A stretch of DNA of 64,000 bases from an uncultured Muribaculaceae bacterium (lineage in GTDB: Bacteria; Bacteroidota; Bacteroidia; Bacteroidales; Muribaculaceae): the NCBI GenBank assembly GCA_910577585.1, contig CAJTNN010000010.1, positions 15,868 to 79,867 of the forward strand, read 5' to 3'. The position numbers and the translations under genes were made by a program. Positions 43,958-52,176 of the stretch are shown here, one piece after another. Below the pieces are notes generated by a model, which was not told the origin of the DNA, searched no databases, and worked only from the letters and a program-made list of their open reading frames with translations. How positions within the stretch are numbered: the first letter of the stretch is position 1; each line of letters opens with the position of its first letter.

Positions 43958-46900
43958 ATGAGAATCCAAGATCGACTGCACGACGAAGTGCTGGTGCTCG
44001 ATGGCGCCATGGGCACCATGATTCAGCGCCACGGTCTCACCGAAGATGATTTCCGGGGCACACTTCAGCTGCGCGACGATGTGAAATACAAAGGGTGCAA
44101 CGACCTGCTGGTGCTCACGCGCCCCGATGTGATATCGGGCATACATGCGGCCTATATCGAGGCCGGTGCCGATATTATCGAGACCAATTCATTCAATGCC
44201 AATGCCATATCAATGGCTGAATATCATCTCGGCGACCGGGTCAGCGAAATCAACCGTGAGGCCGCGCGCCTTGCCCGATGTGAGGCGGACCGCGAATTCG
44301 AGCGGTCGGGGCGTCGGGTATATGTGGCCGGCAGCATGGGACCCTCGAATGTGGCGCTGAGTATCCCGGCCGTGCACGAGGGGGGCGTAGAGGTGGATTT
44401 CGACACCATGGCCGAGGCATATCGAGAGCAGGCCGAGGGATTGATTGAGGGTGGTGCCGACATCCTCTTGCTCGAGACAATTTTCGATACCCTCAATGCC
44501 AAGGCTGCCATTGCGGGTGTCAAGGTTGCCATGAGTCGAAAGAATCGCGAAGATATCCCCCTGATGATTTCGGTCACTCTCACCGAGCAGGGGCGCACCC
44601 TCTCAGGCCAGACCGTAGCCGCCTTTCTCGACTCAGTGCGTCATGCAGGCGCCATGAGCATAGGCCTCAACTGCGGATTCGGCGCCGAGGGCATGGCTCC
44701 TTGGCTCGAGCAGCTTCAGAGTGAGCCGGCATTCATCTCACTTCACCCCAATGCCGGATTGCCCGATGAGCTTGGACGATACACCGAGACACCGGCCACG
44801 ATGGCTGCTGTGATGGCAAAATATCTTGCTGCCGGAAAGCTCAATATTGCCGGCGGATGCTGCGGCACGACCCCCGACCATATACGTGCCATTGCCGCCG
44901 AGGCCCGCAAAGTCTCCCCCCGCCCTGTGCCGGCGGCTTCCGGAGCTGATACGATGCACCTCGCAGGTCTGGAGTCGTGCGAGGTCAATCTGGCCACCAC
45001 CGGATTTCTGAAAGTAGGCGAGCGCTGCAATGTGGCCGGAAGCCGCAAGTTTCTGCGTCTGGTAAATGAGGGGAATCTCCCCGAGGCCCTTGATGTGGCC
45101 ACAGCCCAGATAGCCAAAGGTGCGCGTGTGCTTGACATCAACATGGATGATGCCATGCTCGATGCTCCGCTTGAGATGGAGCGCTTCGTCACACTGTTGG
45201 GGGCTGACGCCGCCACATCGCCGCTGCCGCTCATGATCGATTCATCCGACATGAGGGTCATCCGGCGTGCGCTTCGCAAGATTCAGGGGCGCCCCATAGT
45301 CAACTCCATCTCACTCAAAGAGGGGGAGGAGAAATTTCTCAAGCACGCCCGGGAGATTCAGGCTCTCGGCGCCGCCGTGGTGGTGATGGCCTTCGATGAG
45401 CAGGGGCAGGCCACGACATTGCCTCGAAGAATCGAAATCTGCCGTCGGGCCTATGACCTTCTCACCGGCAAATGCGGTTTCAAGGGGAGCGACATAGTGT
45501 TTGACCCCAATGTGCTCACGATAGCCACCGGTGTGGCCGAACATGACCGCTACGCTCTTGACTTCCTTGACGCTGTGAGCTGGATAAAAAAGAATCTCCC
45601 GGGTGCGAAAGTAAGTGGTGGAGTGAGCAATCTGAGTTTCTCTTTCCGAGGCCATAATAAGCTGCGCGAGGCGATGCACACGGTATTCCTGCATCATGCC
45701 ATAGAGCGCGGCATGGATATGGCGATTGTGAACCCATCGACATCGCTCGACATAAATTCAGTTGACGCCACTCTGCGCGAAGCGGCCGAAGACCTCATCT
45801 TCTGCCGGCGTCAGGATGCCACCGACCGGATGCTCGCCATAGCCGCCGAAATGCAGGCCGAGGCAGAACGCCGCAAAGCGGCCTCAGCCGGGCTCCCCCC
45901 GAAGAAACCGCAGCCCCATGCCATCCCTACAATCGAATCTCTCGTGGAGAAAGGTATTGACGCCGGACTGACCGAACTTCTCGATGAAGCCCTCGCCTCT
46001 ACCGGCAGTGCGATGGCTGTGGTGAAGACACGCCTCATGGCAGCCATGCAGAGAGTGGGCGATGAGTTCGGTGCGGGGCGGATGTTTCTGCCGCAGGTAG
46101 TGAGGTCGGCCGCGGTCATGAAGCGGGCCATCGAGCATCTCACACCCGCACTCGAGGCTGAGAGCAGTGTCGGCCGGGAGAATGGTCCCGGAGGAGTATT
46201 CGTCATAGCCACTGTCAAGGGGGATGTGCATGATATCGGCAAAAATATCGTGGGCGTCATACTTAAATGCAGCGGCTATGAGGTGATAGATCTCGGGGTG
46301 ATGGTCGATCCGGCCAAGATAGTGGTCACTGTCAAAGAGCATGGAGCCCGATTCCTCGGACTTAGCGGCCTTATCACCCCATCGCTTGCAGAGATGTGTG
46401 TGGTGGCCGAGGCTCTTGAGCGTGAAGGGCTGACGGATGTGGTGCTCTGTGTAGGTGGTGCCACCACCTCCGACCTACACACTGCCGTCAAGATAGCCCC
46501 CATCTTCAGTGGTCTGACACTTCACACACGCGATGCCGCGCAGTTGCCGCCGCTTGTGGCGGCTGTGGCCGATGCCGAGCGTCATGATGAGGTTGCGGCC
46601 GGCGTACGCGATGCGCAGCACCGTCTGCGCCACGAATATGAGGGGCGTCAGCGTCAGCGCGAGGCCAAAGAGAGTGATGTGCGTGATGATGCGGCTGAAT
46701 ATCAGGCAGCCGTGCCGATGCCGGCTCCTGCGACGCCCGGACTGACCGATTTGAAGGTTAAGGTGGCCGATGCTGCGCCGCTTATCAACTGGAAAGCCTT
46801 CCTCCACACCTGGCGGCTCTCGCCCGCACTGGCAGAGAGGGCACTCGCGCTCACTGCCGATGGTGCTGTCACCCCCGCTGCTGACAATGATGATGCCGCT

Positions 46901-47569
46901 TTGGCCGAGGCATGCCGCTTGATAGGTGACGCCCGCAAGATGATAGCCGAGCTTGAGAAAGCGGGCGTGGCCCTTGATGCAAGGGTAGTGCTGACCAAGG
47001 CCCACCGCAGTGGCGATGATATGGTGATTGAGGCTCCTGACGGAGGGGAGATAGTGATACCCACCCTCCGACGCCGCATGGCGCCATGCATGGCGATGGC
47101 CGATTTCCTGGCTGAAGATAATGACTGGGTGGCACTCTTCGCTGTCACAGCCCGCAATATGCTGCAAAGTCTGCCACTCACAGGGGATGACTACCACGAT
47201 CTTCTCGTGCAGAGTCTCGCCGACAGGCTTGTGGAGGCCTCCACCGAGTGGATGCACACTTATGAACATTCCCACCTTCACGCCCTTCAGACCCCACGCG
47301 GCATTCGTCCGGCTATTGGCTACCCCTCCATGCCCGACCAGACAATAGTCTTCGAGGCTGACAAACTGCTGCACTACTCCGACCTCGGCATAAGCCTCAC
47401 CGAGAATGGAGCGCTGAGTCCGTCGGCCACCACTACCGGCTTTATCTTCGCCTCACCATGCGCACGCTACTTTGAGGTGGGCGATGTGAGTGCAGCCGCT
47501 CTGAATGAATATGCCCGCAAACGAGGCATGACCGTAGAGCGCCTGCATGAGATTCTGCCGCGCCATTAA
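43958..47569 (+). CDS. metH: Cobalamin-dependent methionine synthase
   Basis: 1203-residue modular enzyme transferring methyl from 5-methyl-THF to homocysteine through B12. In order: homocysteine domain (1-330) with zinc ligands GLNCGFG and GGCCGTTPDH; pterin-binding domain (about 340-620, GERCNVAGS, DINMDDAMLD); cobalamin-binding cap and Rossmann domain (about 655-880) with GDVHDIGKN holding the axial-ligand His; and an activation domain (about 900-1190) ending HPDQ-like YPSMPDQTI and GFIFASPCARYFEVG. A low-complexity stretch (about 895-930) precedes the activation domain. The full set implies dependence on imported or salvaged B12, consistent with the BtuB/BtuG-like pair. Confidence 0.97.
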   Translation: MRIQDRLHDEVLVLDGAMGTMIQRHGLTEDDFRGTLQLRDDVKYKGCNDLLVLTRPDVISGIHAAYIEAGADIIETNSFNANAISMAEYHLGDRVSEINREAARLARCEADREFERSGRRVYVAGSMGPSNVALSIPAVHEGGVEVDFDTMAEAYREQAEGLIEGGADILLLETIFDTLNAKAAIAGVKVAMSRKNREDIPLMISVTLTEQGRTLSGQTVAAFLDSVRHAGAMSIGLNCGFGAEGMAPWLEQLQSEPAFISLHPNAGLPDELGRYTETPATMAAVMAKYLAAGKLNIAGGCCGTTPDHIRAIAAEARKVSPRPVPAASGADTMHLAGLESCEVNLATTGFLKVGERCNVAGSRKFLRLVNEGNLPEALDVATAQIAKGARVLDINMDDAMLDAPLEMERFVTLLGADAATSPLPLMIDSSDMRVIRRALRKIQGRPIVNSISLKEGEEKFLKHAREIQALGAAVVVMAFDEQGQATTLPRRIEICRRAYDLLTGKCGFKGSDIVFDPNVLTIATGVAEHDRYALDFLDAVSWIKKNLPGAKVSGGVSNLSFSFRGHNKLREAMHTVFLHHAIERGMDMAIVNPSTSLDINSVDATLREAAEDLIFCRRQDATDRMLAIAAEMQAEAERRKAASAGLPPKKPQPHAIPTIESLVEKGIDAGLTELLDEALASTGSAMAVVKTRLMAAMQRVGDEFGAGRMFLPQVVRSAAVMKRAIEHLTPALEAESSVGRENGPGGVFVIATVKGDVHDIGKNIVGVILKCSGYEVIDLGVMVDPAKIVVTVKEHGARFLGLSGLITPSLAEMCVVAEALEREGLTDVVLCVGGATTSDLHTAVKIAPIFSGLTLHTRDAAQLPPLVAAVADAERHDEVAAGVRDAQHRLRHEYEGRQRQREAKESDVRDDAAEYQAAVPMPAPATPGLTDLKVKVADAAPLINWKAFLHTWRLSPALAERALALTADGAVTPAADNDDAALAEACRLIGDARKMIAELEKAGVALDARVVLTKAHRSGDDMVIEAPDGGEIVIPTLRRRMAPCMAMADFLAEDNDWVALFAVTARNMLQSLPLTGDDYHDLLVQSLADRLVEASTEWMHTYEHSHLHALQTPRGIRPAIGYPSMPDQTIVFEADKLLHYSDLGISLTENGALSPSATTTGFIFASPCARYFEVGDVSAAALNEYARKRGMTVERLHEILPRH

Positions 47570-47608
47570 CCCGCCATTGACCCGCAGTAATCTCTGCCGG
47601 TAAATATG

Positions 47609-47651
47609 AAGTCAGCCCCATCGTCTATCCTTAAGACGATGGGGCTGACTT
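47609..47651 (+). terminator. Terminator of the methionine operon
   Basis: Perfect 17-bp stem AAGTCAGCCCCATCGTC / GACGATGGGGCTGACTT (47609-47625 with 47635-47651) followed by TTATATTTGTT. It may also serve the convergent ftcD gene. Confidence 0.9.
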
Positions 47652-47709
47652 TATATTTGTTAATCTCTGGGTATCAAAGCATTAATGTAAAGATGGAGCT
47701 GGAGGAACC

Positions 47710-49404
47710 TCAAATCTTAGACTCCACCACTTTCAGAATCTCCTCCTCCTGGATAGCGGCGGCCGCAGCGATCTCAGCGCCTCGGGCTATGAGCTCCTCG
47801 GCTTTGGCCCGGTCTTTAAGTCCGGCAGCATTGATCTTCACATTCAGGAATGCACCACGCACGGCAGCGCGGGCGGCCAGAGTGCCCACACCGGCGTCAG
47901 TCACTGAATTCGGATTACCGAACTCAGCCATGGCGCGCACGATGTCGAATACCTCGAAAGAGGCCTCCATAGTGTGCAGCGGCACCTCAGTTGCATAGAG
48001 AGTGGCAGCCTCCATAGCGGCCGCGCGGGCAGCCTTCTCGGCATCAGTCGATTTCGGCATGCCGAAGACATCCATGATACGGTTGAAAGCCGCTGTGTCC
48101 TCATCCACAAGGTGAAGCAGACGCTCCATCAGAACCTGGCCACGTTCGGCGATGTCGGAGAACTCCTCCCAACGGTCGTCGTAGGCAGCCTTATGGGCGG
48201 TGAGGTTGGCCACCATAGTGCCAAGAGCCGCACCGAGCGCACCCATGTAGGCCGATATAGAGCCACCACCGGGAGCCGGCGACTCGCTGGCAGTCTCCTC
48301 AGCCAGACCGCGTGCGGTGAGGTCAATCAGTTTCTTTGCCGAGTCATCAGCAATCATATATTCGATCACCTTCTCTTTCGGGTCGAAGGGCTTGAGCTCA
48401 TCGAGCCCCATCGACTTGATGGCGATGCGGATAATCTCTTCGTCGGGGATACCGGCCGAACGCTGCTGTTTCTTAAGGAAGTATTTGCCGGCATCGATAA
48501 GTGTGCGCTTCGGCACGAGGCCTACAATCTCAGTGCCTGTGACACGCACACCGCGGGCGGCTGCCGCGCGGCACACCTCATCGAAAGCCACATGCAGCGG
48601 CACTGTGGCGATATCGGTGATGTTCATCGATACTTGAGCGATGCCATATTCATCGATAAACCATCCGATAGCCTTCGTGCCCTTCAGTGTGCCGGGCTGC
48701 ATGATTACCTTTCCATCGGCATCCTTCAGCGGTTTGCCGGTGACTTTGCCCCCCTCGCGCACCGGGCGACCCTTCTCACGCACATCGAAAGCTATGGCAT
48801 TGGCGCGGCGGGTAGAGGTAGTGTTGAGGTTATAATTGACAGCAATCAGGAAGTCGCGTGCGCCGATGGTGGTGGCGCCTGAGCGGGCTGCCGCCTCATC
48901 AAAGGGACGGTTGCCGAAATCGGGACCCTTCTCTTCGCTGCCCATCTTCTTTGGGAGAGCCTCGTACTCACCCTCACGGCACACAGCCAGATTCTTGCGC
49001 TCCGGACGCAGTGCGGCGGCTTCGTAGCAATAAGTGGGGATTCCCAGTTCGGTGGCCACTCTCTCGGCGAGTTTGCGGGCCATCTCGGCGCACTCCTCCA
49101 GAGTGACACCGGCCACAGGAATCAGCGGGCACACATCAGTGGCACCCATGCGAGGATGCGCACCGTGGTGGCCTCTCATATCGATTACCTCAGCTGCGCG
49201 ACGGATACCCTGGAATGCAGCCTCCACCACATCCTCGGGGCTCCCCACGAAGGTGACGACAGTGCGGTTGGTGGCCTCACCGGGATCCACATCCAGAAGT
49301 TTCACACCCTTCACGGCTGTGATGGCATCGGTGATGGTCTTGATTTTCTCAGGATCGCGCCCTTCGCTGAAGTTGGGCACACATTCGATTATACGTGTTT
49401 CCAT
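47710..49404 (-). CDS. ftcD: Bifunctional glutamate formimidoyltransferase / formimidoyl-THF cyclodeaminase
   Basis: 564 residues from METRIIECVPNFSEGRD at 49404; 45 upstream in-frame residues are unrelated. The N-terminal 300 residues are the formimidoyltransferase (VPNFSEG, DVDPGEATNRTVV, HHGAHPRMGATDVCP). After a linker, the C-terminal 190 residues are the cyclodeaminase, with the SPAPGGGSISAYMGALGAAL motif. Together they move the formimino group of histidine breakdown onto THF and release ammonia. The other hut genes are not in the window. The product feeds the one-carbon pool used by metF and metH on the facing strand. Confidence 0.95.
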   Translation of the reverse strand: METRIIECVPNFSEGRDPEKIKTITDAITAVKGVKLLDVDPGEATNRTVVTFVGSPEDVVEAAFQGIRRAAEVIDMRGHHGAHPRMGATDVCPLIPVAGVTLEECAEMARKLAERVATELGIPTYCYEAAALRPERKNLAVCREGEYEALPKKMGSEEKGPDFGNRPFDEAAARSGATTIGARDFLIAVNYNLNTTSTRRANAIAFDVREKGRPVREGGKVTGKPLKDADGKVIMQPGTLKGTKAIGWFIDEYGIAQVSMNITDIATVPLHVAFDEVCRAAAARGVRVTGTEIVGLVPKRTLIDAGKYFLKKQQRSAGIPDEEIIRIAIKSMGLDELKPFDPKEKVIEYMIADDSAKKLIDLTARGLAEETASESPAPGGGSISAYMGALGAALGTMVANLTAHKAAYDDRWEEFSDIAERGQVLMERLLHLVDEDTAAFNRIMDVFGMPKSTDAEKAARAAAMEAATLYATEVPLHTMEASFEVFDIVRAMAEFGNPNSVTDAGVGTLAARAAVRGAFLNVKINAAGLKDRAKAEELIARGAEIAAAAAIQEEEILKVVESKI

Positions 49405-49714
49405 GATGTTGTATAGTTGTATAAAGGTTAGATTCAATAAGATGGCGTATGTCGCATCCGCATCCGCGACACTTCCGCAGCGGGGCGCTAATAGCCCAGG
49501 CTGACGGCGCGGCGGATTTGATTCTGCGAATTTAAGCAAATCTCATCAAAAAAGTAAATAGTTAGTAAAATATTTTCGTTATCTTTGCAAATGAGAGGGG
49601 GTGGCAAGGTCCGGGGCATAGCTCCGTCGCCACTTCGCCCGGCGACGGAAAGTGATCCGGGCCACACCCTTGCGGATGGATCGGGAAATATGAACTAACC
49701 TACTTACTTACATC
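49405..49714 (+). other. Promoter and structured leader before the transglutaminase-like gene
   Basis: 310 bp. After the -7 box at 49580-49587 the leader (about 49595-49670) can fold into nested stems: GGGTGGC with GCCACACCC outside, GGTCCGG with CCGGGCC, and an inner CCGTCGCC / GGCGACGG (49624-49631 with 49641-49648). No known riboswitch was recognised and no gene seen. Confidence 0.5.
49580..49587 (+). promoter_or_regulatory. -7 box before the transglutaminase-like gene
   Basis: TATCTTTG, a full consensus match about 128 nt upstream of the start codon. Confidence 0.6.
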
Positions 49715-51259
49715 ATGAGAAAAATCCTTATATATCTCGCTGCCGGAGTGATGAGTCTGGGAGCATATGCCCAGCAGCCCGGTGGCTCAAGTGAGTCGTA
49801 CGAGGAATTCCGCAAGCGCACCAAAGAGAGCTTCGGCAGCTTCCGCCAGAAAGTGCACGATGACTACCAGGCCTTTCGCCAGGAGATCAACAAGCGCTAT
49901 GCCGATTGGATGGATGGCAAATGGACTCCCAGTGATGTCAACGACCCGATAGAGATTCCGGAGCCGGAGGTGAAGCCTGTGGCGCCGGTAGTGATGCCCG
50001 TCAAGGAGGATGAGCCTGAGTGGGAGCCGGTGCCGGTGTCGGATCTTGAGATTCCGCATGTGACGGTGGTGGAGACTCCGGTGCTGCGTCCGCAGCCGCT
50101 GCCTCAGCCCGAGCCTGTGGTGCCCGTCGATCCGCCCGCCACAGAGCCTGTGGTGGCGATGGAGGTGGACTTCTTCGGCACCCGGATTCCGATTTCGCAA
50201 TATCAGTCATGGCTCTCGGAGGGGCGTCAGCTCACCTTGGCCGATATGCCCCAGGCATGGCGCACAATGTCGGATGGCCGCTATGAGCAGCTTCTCTCGG
50301 AGTGTCTGCTGCGCCGCAAGGAACGCAATCTCTGCGACTGGGCCTATCTGACCTTCCTTCAAGGTGTGGGCGAACGCATATGTGGCGCTGACACCGACGC
50401 TGCCCGCTTGCTCACAGCCTATCTCTTCGCCCAGTCGGGCTACAAGATGCGCCTCGGCTGGGATGGCAAGCGCGCGTTGATGCTCTACGCTTCGGATCAT
50501 CTCATCTACAATCAGTCATACTTCTTTGTAGGTGATGAGAAGGAGCGTTTCTATCCCTTCGTGAATGGGAAGGTCGACAAGATAGATATCTGCGACCTCG
50601 AGTTTCCCGAAGAGCAGGCTCTCTCGCTTATCATCGACCGTCTGCCGGATGTAAATCTATCCCCCACGGAGCCGCGTCATCTGAAGTCGCGTCGCTATTC
50701 ATCGTTTGCCTGCGATCTGAGCGTGAACAAGAATATGATAGACTTCTTCGACACGTATCCCACTTCAGAGGTCAACTACGACATGATGTCGCGCTGGGGA
50801 ATGTATGCCCAGACACCGCTGACCGATATGGTGAGCCGTCAGGTAGAGGAGAAGATGCAGCCCCTGCTCACCGATGTGCAGCAGCTTGATGTGGTGAAGC
50901 GTCTGCTCAACTGGGTGCAGACAGCCTTCGAATATGAATATGACGAGGTGGTGTGGGGCTACGACCGTGCCTTCTTTGCCGAGGAGTCCCTTTTCTATCC
51001 CTATTGTGATTGCGAGGATCGCTCGATTCTCTTCTCTCATCTCGTGCGCAAACTTGCCGGAGCCGATGTGGCGCTGATACTCTATCCGGGGCATATGGCC
51101 ACGGCAGTGAAGTTTGCATCGCAGGATGTGAAGGGTGACCATGTGATGATCAATGGCGAGAAATACACGGTGTGCGACCCGACATACGTCAATGCCGGTG
51201 TGGGCATGACGATGCCTGGCATGGACAATGCCCAGGCCACCGCTCTGATATTGCGCTGA
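49715..51259 (+). CDS. Exported transglutaminase-like protein
   Basis: 514 residues. Signal peptide MRKILIYLAAGVMSLGAYAQ, then a helical charged segment (SYEEFRKRTKESFGSFRQKV) and a Pro/Glu/Val-rich linker (about 70-150). The C-terminal part carries a papain-like transglutaminase triad: Cys in YCDCEDRSILFS (about 420), His in YPGHMATAV (about 450) and Asp in VCDPTY (about 480). Members in Bacteroidetes are mostly uncharacterised and may act as proteases or crosslinkers in the periplasm. It is followed at 5 bp by a YczE-like membrane protein gene, suggesting a functional pair. Confidence 0.75.
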   Translation: MRKILIYLAAGVMSLGAYAQQPGGSSESYEEFRKRTKESFGSFRQKVHDDYQAFRQEINKRYADWMDGKWTPSDVNDPIEIPEPEVKPVAPVVMPVKEDEPEWEPVPVSDLEIPHVTVVETPVLRPQPLPQPEPVVPVDPPATEPVVAMEVDFFGTRIPISQYQSWLSEGRQLTLADMPQAWRTMSDGRYEQLLSECLLRRKERNLCDWAYLTFLQGVGERICGADTDAARLLTAYLFAQSGYKMRLGWDGKRALMLYASDHLIYNQSYFFVGDEKERFYPFVNGKVDKIDICDLEFPEEQALSLIIDRLPDVNLSPTEPRHLKSRRYSSFACDLSVNKNMIDFFDTYPTSEVNYDMMSRWGMYAQTPLTDMVSRQVEEKMQPLLTDVQQLDVVKRLLNWVQTAFEYEYDEVVWGYDRAFFAEESLFYPYCDCEDRSILFSHLVRKLAGADVALILYPGHMATAVKFASQDVKGDHVMINGEKYTVCDPTYVNAGVGMTMPGMDNAQATALILR

Positions 51260-51264
51260 TTTAG

Positions 51265-52056
51265 ATGAAAAAAGATGTTTGTGATGCTCCGATTGACACG
51301 GGGCGGCTTACCTTGTGCGGTTCACGCTATAAACTTGAATCATTTTTGTGGCAGCATCTATGGCTGTTTGTGGCCCTCTTCGGCATGACCTTCGGAGTGG
51401 CGTTGACCATACGCTCAAGTCTCGGCAGCAGCGTGATTTCGTCGATACCGATGGCTATGACGCTTGCCGGAGCCGATGGTATGGCTCCGCGTCTTACGGT
51501 AGGCGACTACACGAATCTGATGAATGTATTGCTCGTGGTGGTGCAGATTATAATTCTGCGCCGTCGCTTTGAGTGGGTGCAGCTCTGTCAGCTCGTGGTA
51601 GGCACTATATTCGGCTTTCTGCTCGACTTCAACATGTGGCTCACCGCGCCGCTGACCCCCGACTCACTTGCCGGGCGCATAGTGGCTCAACTTGCGGGTT
51701 GCATCATCCTGGGGGTATCGATAGCCTTTGAGGTACGCTGCGGATCGGTGACGATGCCCGGCGAGGGTGTGCCTGCGGCCATCAGCAAATGGTGTGGCAT
51801 GGCATTCCCGAAAGCGAAGATTATTGTCGACACCACACTCGTGTGCACAGCCGTAGTGCTCGGCTACATCTTCTTTGGCCGCTGGCTGATAAATGTGGTC
51901 GGACCGGGCACACTCTTCGCAATGATATTCGTAGGCCTCGTAGTGAAATGGACTGATCGCCGCATCTCCTGGTTTGAGCGTGTGCTGGGTTATCATCCCG
52001 GCTTCGGCCGCTACGTTTACGGCCTCGCCCGCTACCTCCGCCACCACCGCCACTGA
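51265..52056 (+). CDS. YczE/YitT-like integral membrane protein (DUF6198 type)
   Basis: 263 residues with five or so transmembrane helices (LWLFVALFGMTFGVALTI, LMNVLLVVVQIIIL, VVGTIFGFLLDF, LAGCIILGVSIAF, LVCTAVVLGYIFF). The first helix with GxxLTIRSSLGSS and the FDxN-like LLDFNMW loop recall the YczE family; KAKIIVDTTL fits too. No function is established for the family. The gene begins 5 bp after the transglutaminase-like gene. Confidence 0.75.
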   Translation: MKKDVCDAPIDTGRLTLCGSRYKLESFLWQHLWLFVALFGMTFGVALTIRSSLGSSVISSIPMAMTLAGADGMAPRLTVGDYTNLMNVLLVVVQIIILRRRFEWVQLCQLVVGTIFGFLLDFNMWLTAPLTPDSLAGRIVAQLAGCIILGVSIAFEVRCGSVTMPGEGVPAAISKWCGMAFPKAKIIVDTTLVCTAVVLGYIFFGRWLINVVGPGTLFAMIFVGLVVKWTDRRISWFERVLGYHPGFGRYVYGLARYLRHHRH

Positions 52057-52085
52057 ATCTCCCCATATACATCCTCCCCAAAATA

Positions 52086-52130
52086 AGATTCCCCATCAGC
52101 ATAGCCTTGCGGCATGCAGATGAGGAATCT
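52086..52130 (+). terminator. Terminator after the YczE-like gene
   Basis: Imperfect but long stem AGATTCC...GGAATCT (52086-52092 with 52124-52130), with inner CATC/GATG and GCAT/ATGC pairings, followed by TTTATT. Confidence 0.65.
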
Positions 52131-52176
52131 TTATTGTATATGGCACAGACGTACCTGTGCCAAAATCATGGTTGTC

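Noticed and set aside
49405..49539. 45-residue upstream extension of FtcD
   Set aside because: The family begins at METRIIECVPNFSEG; the extension reads through the leader.
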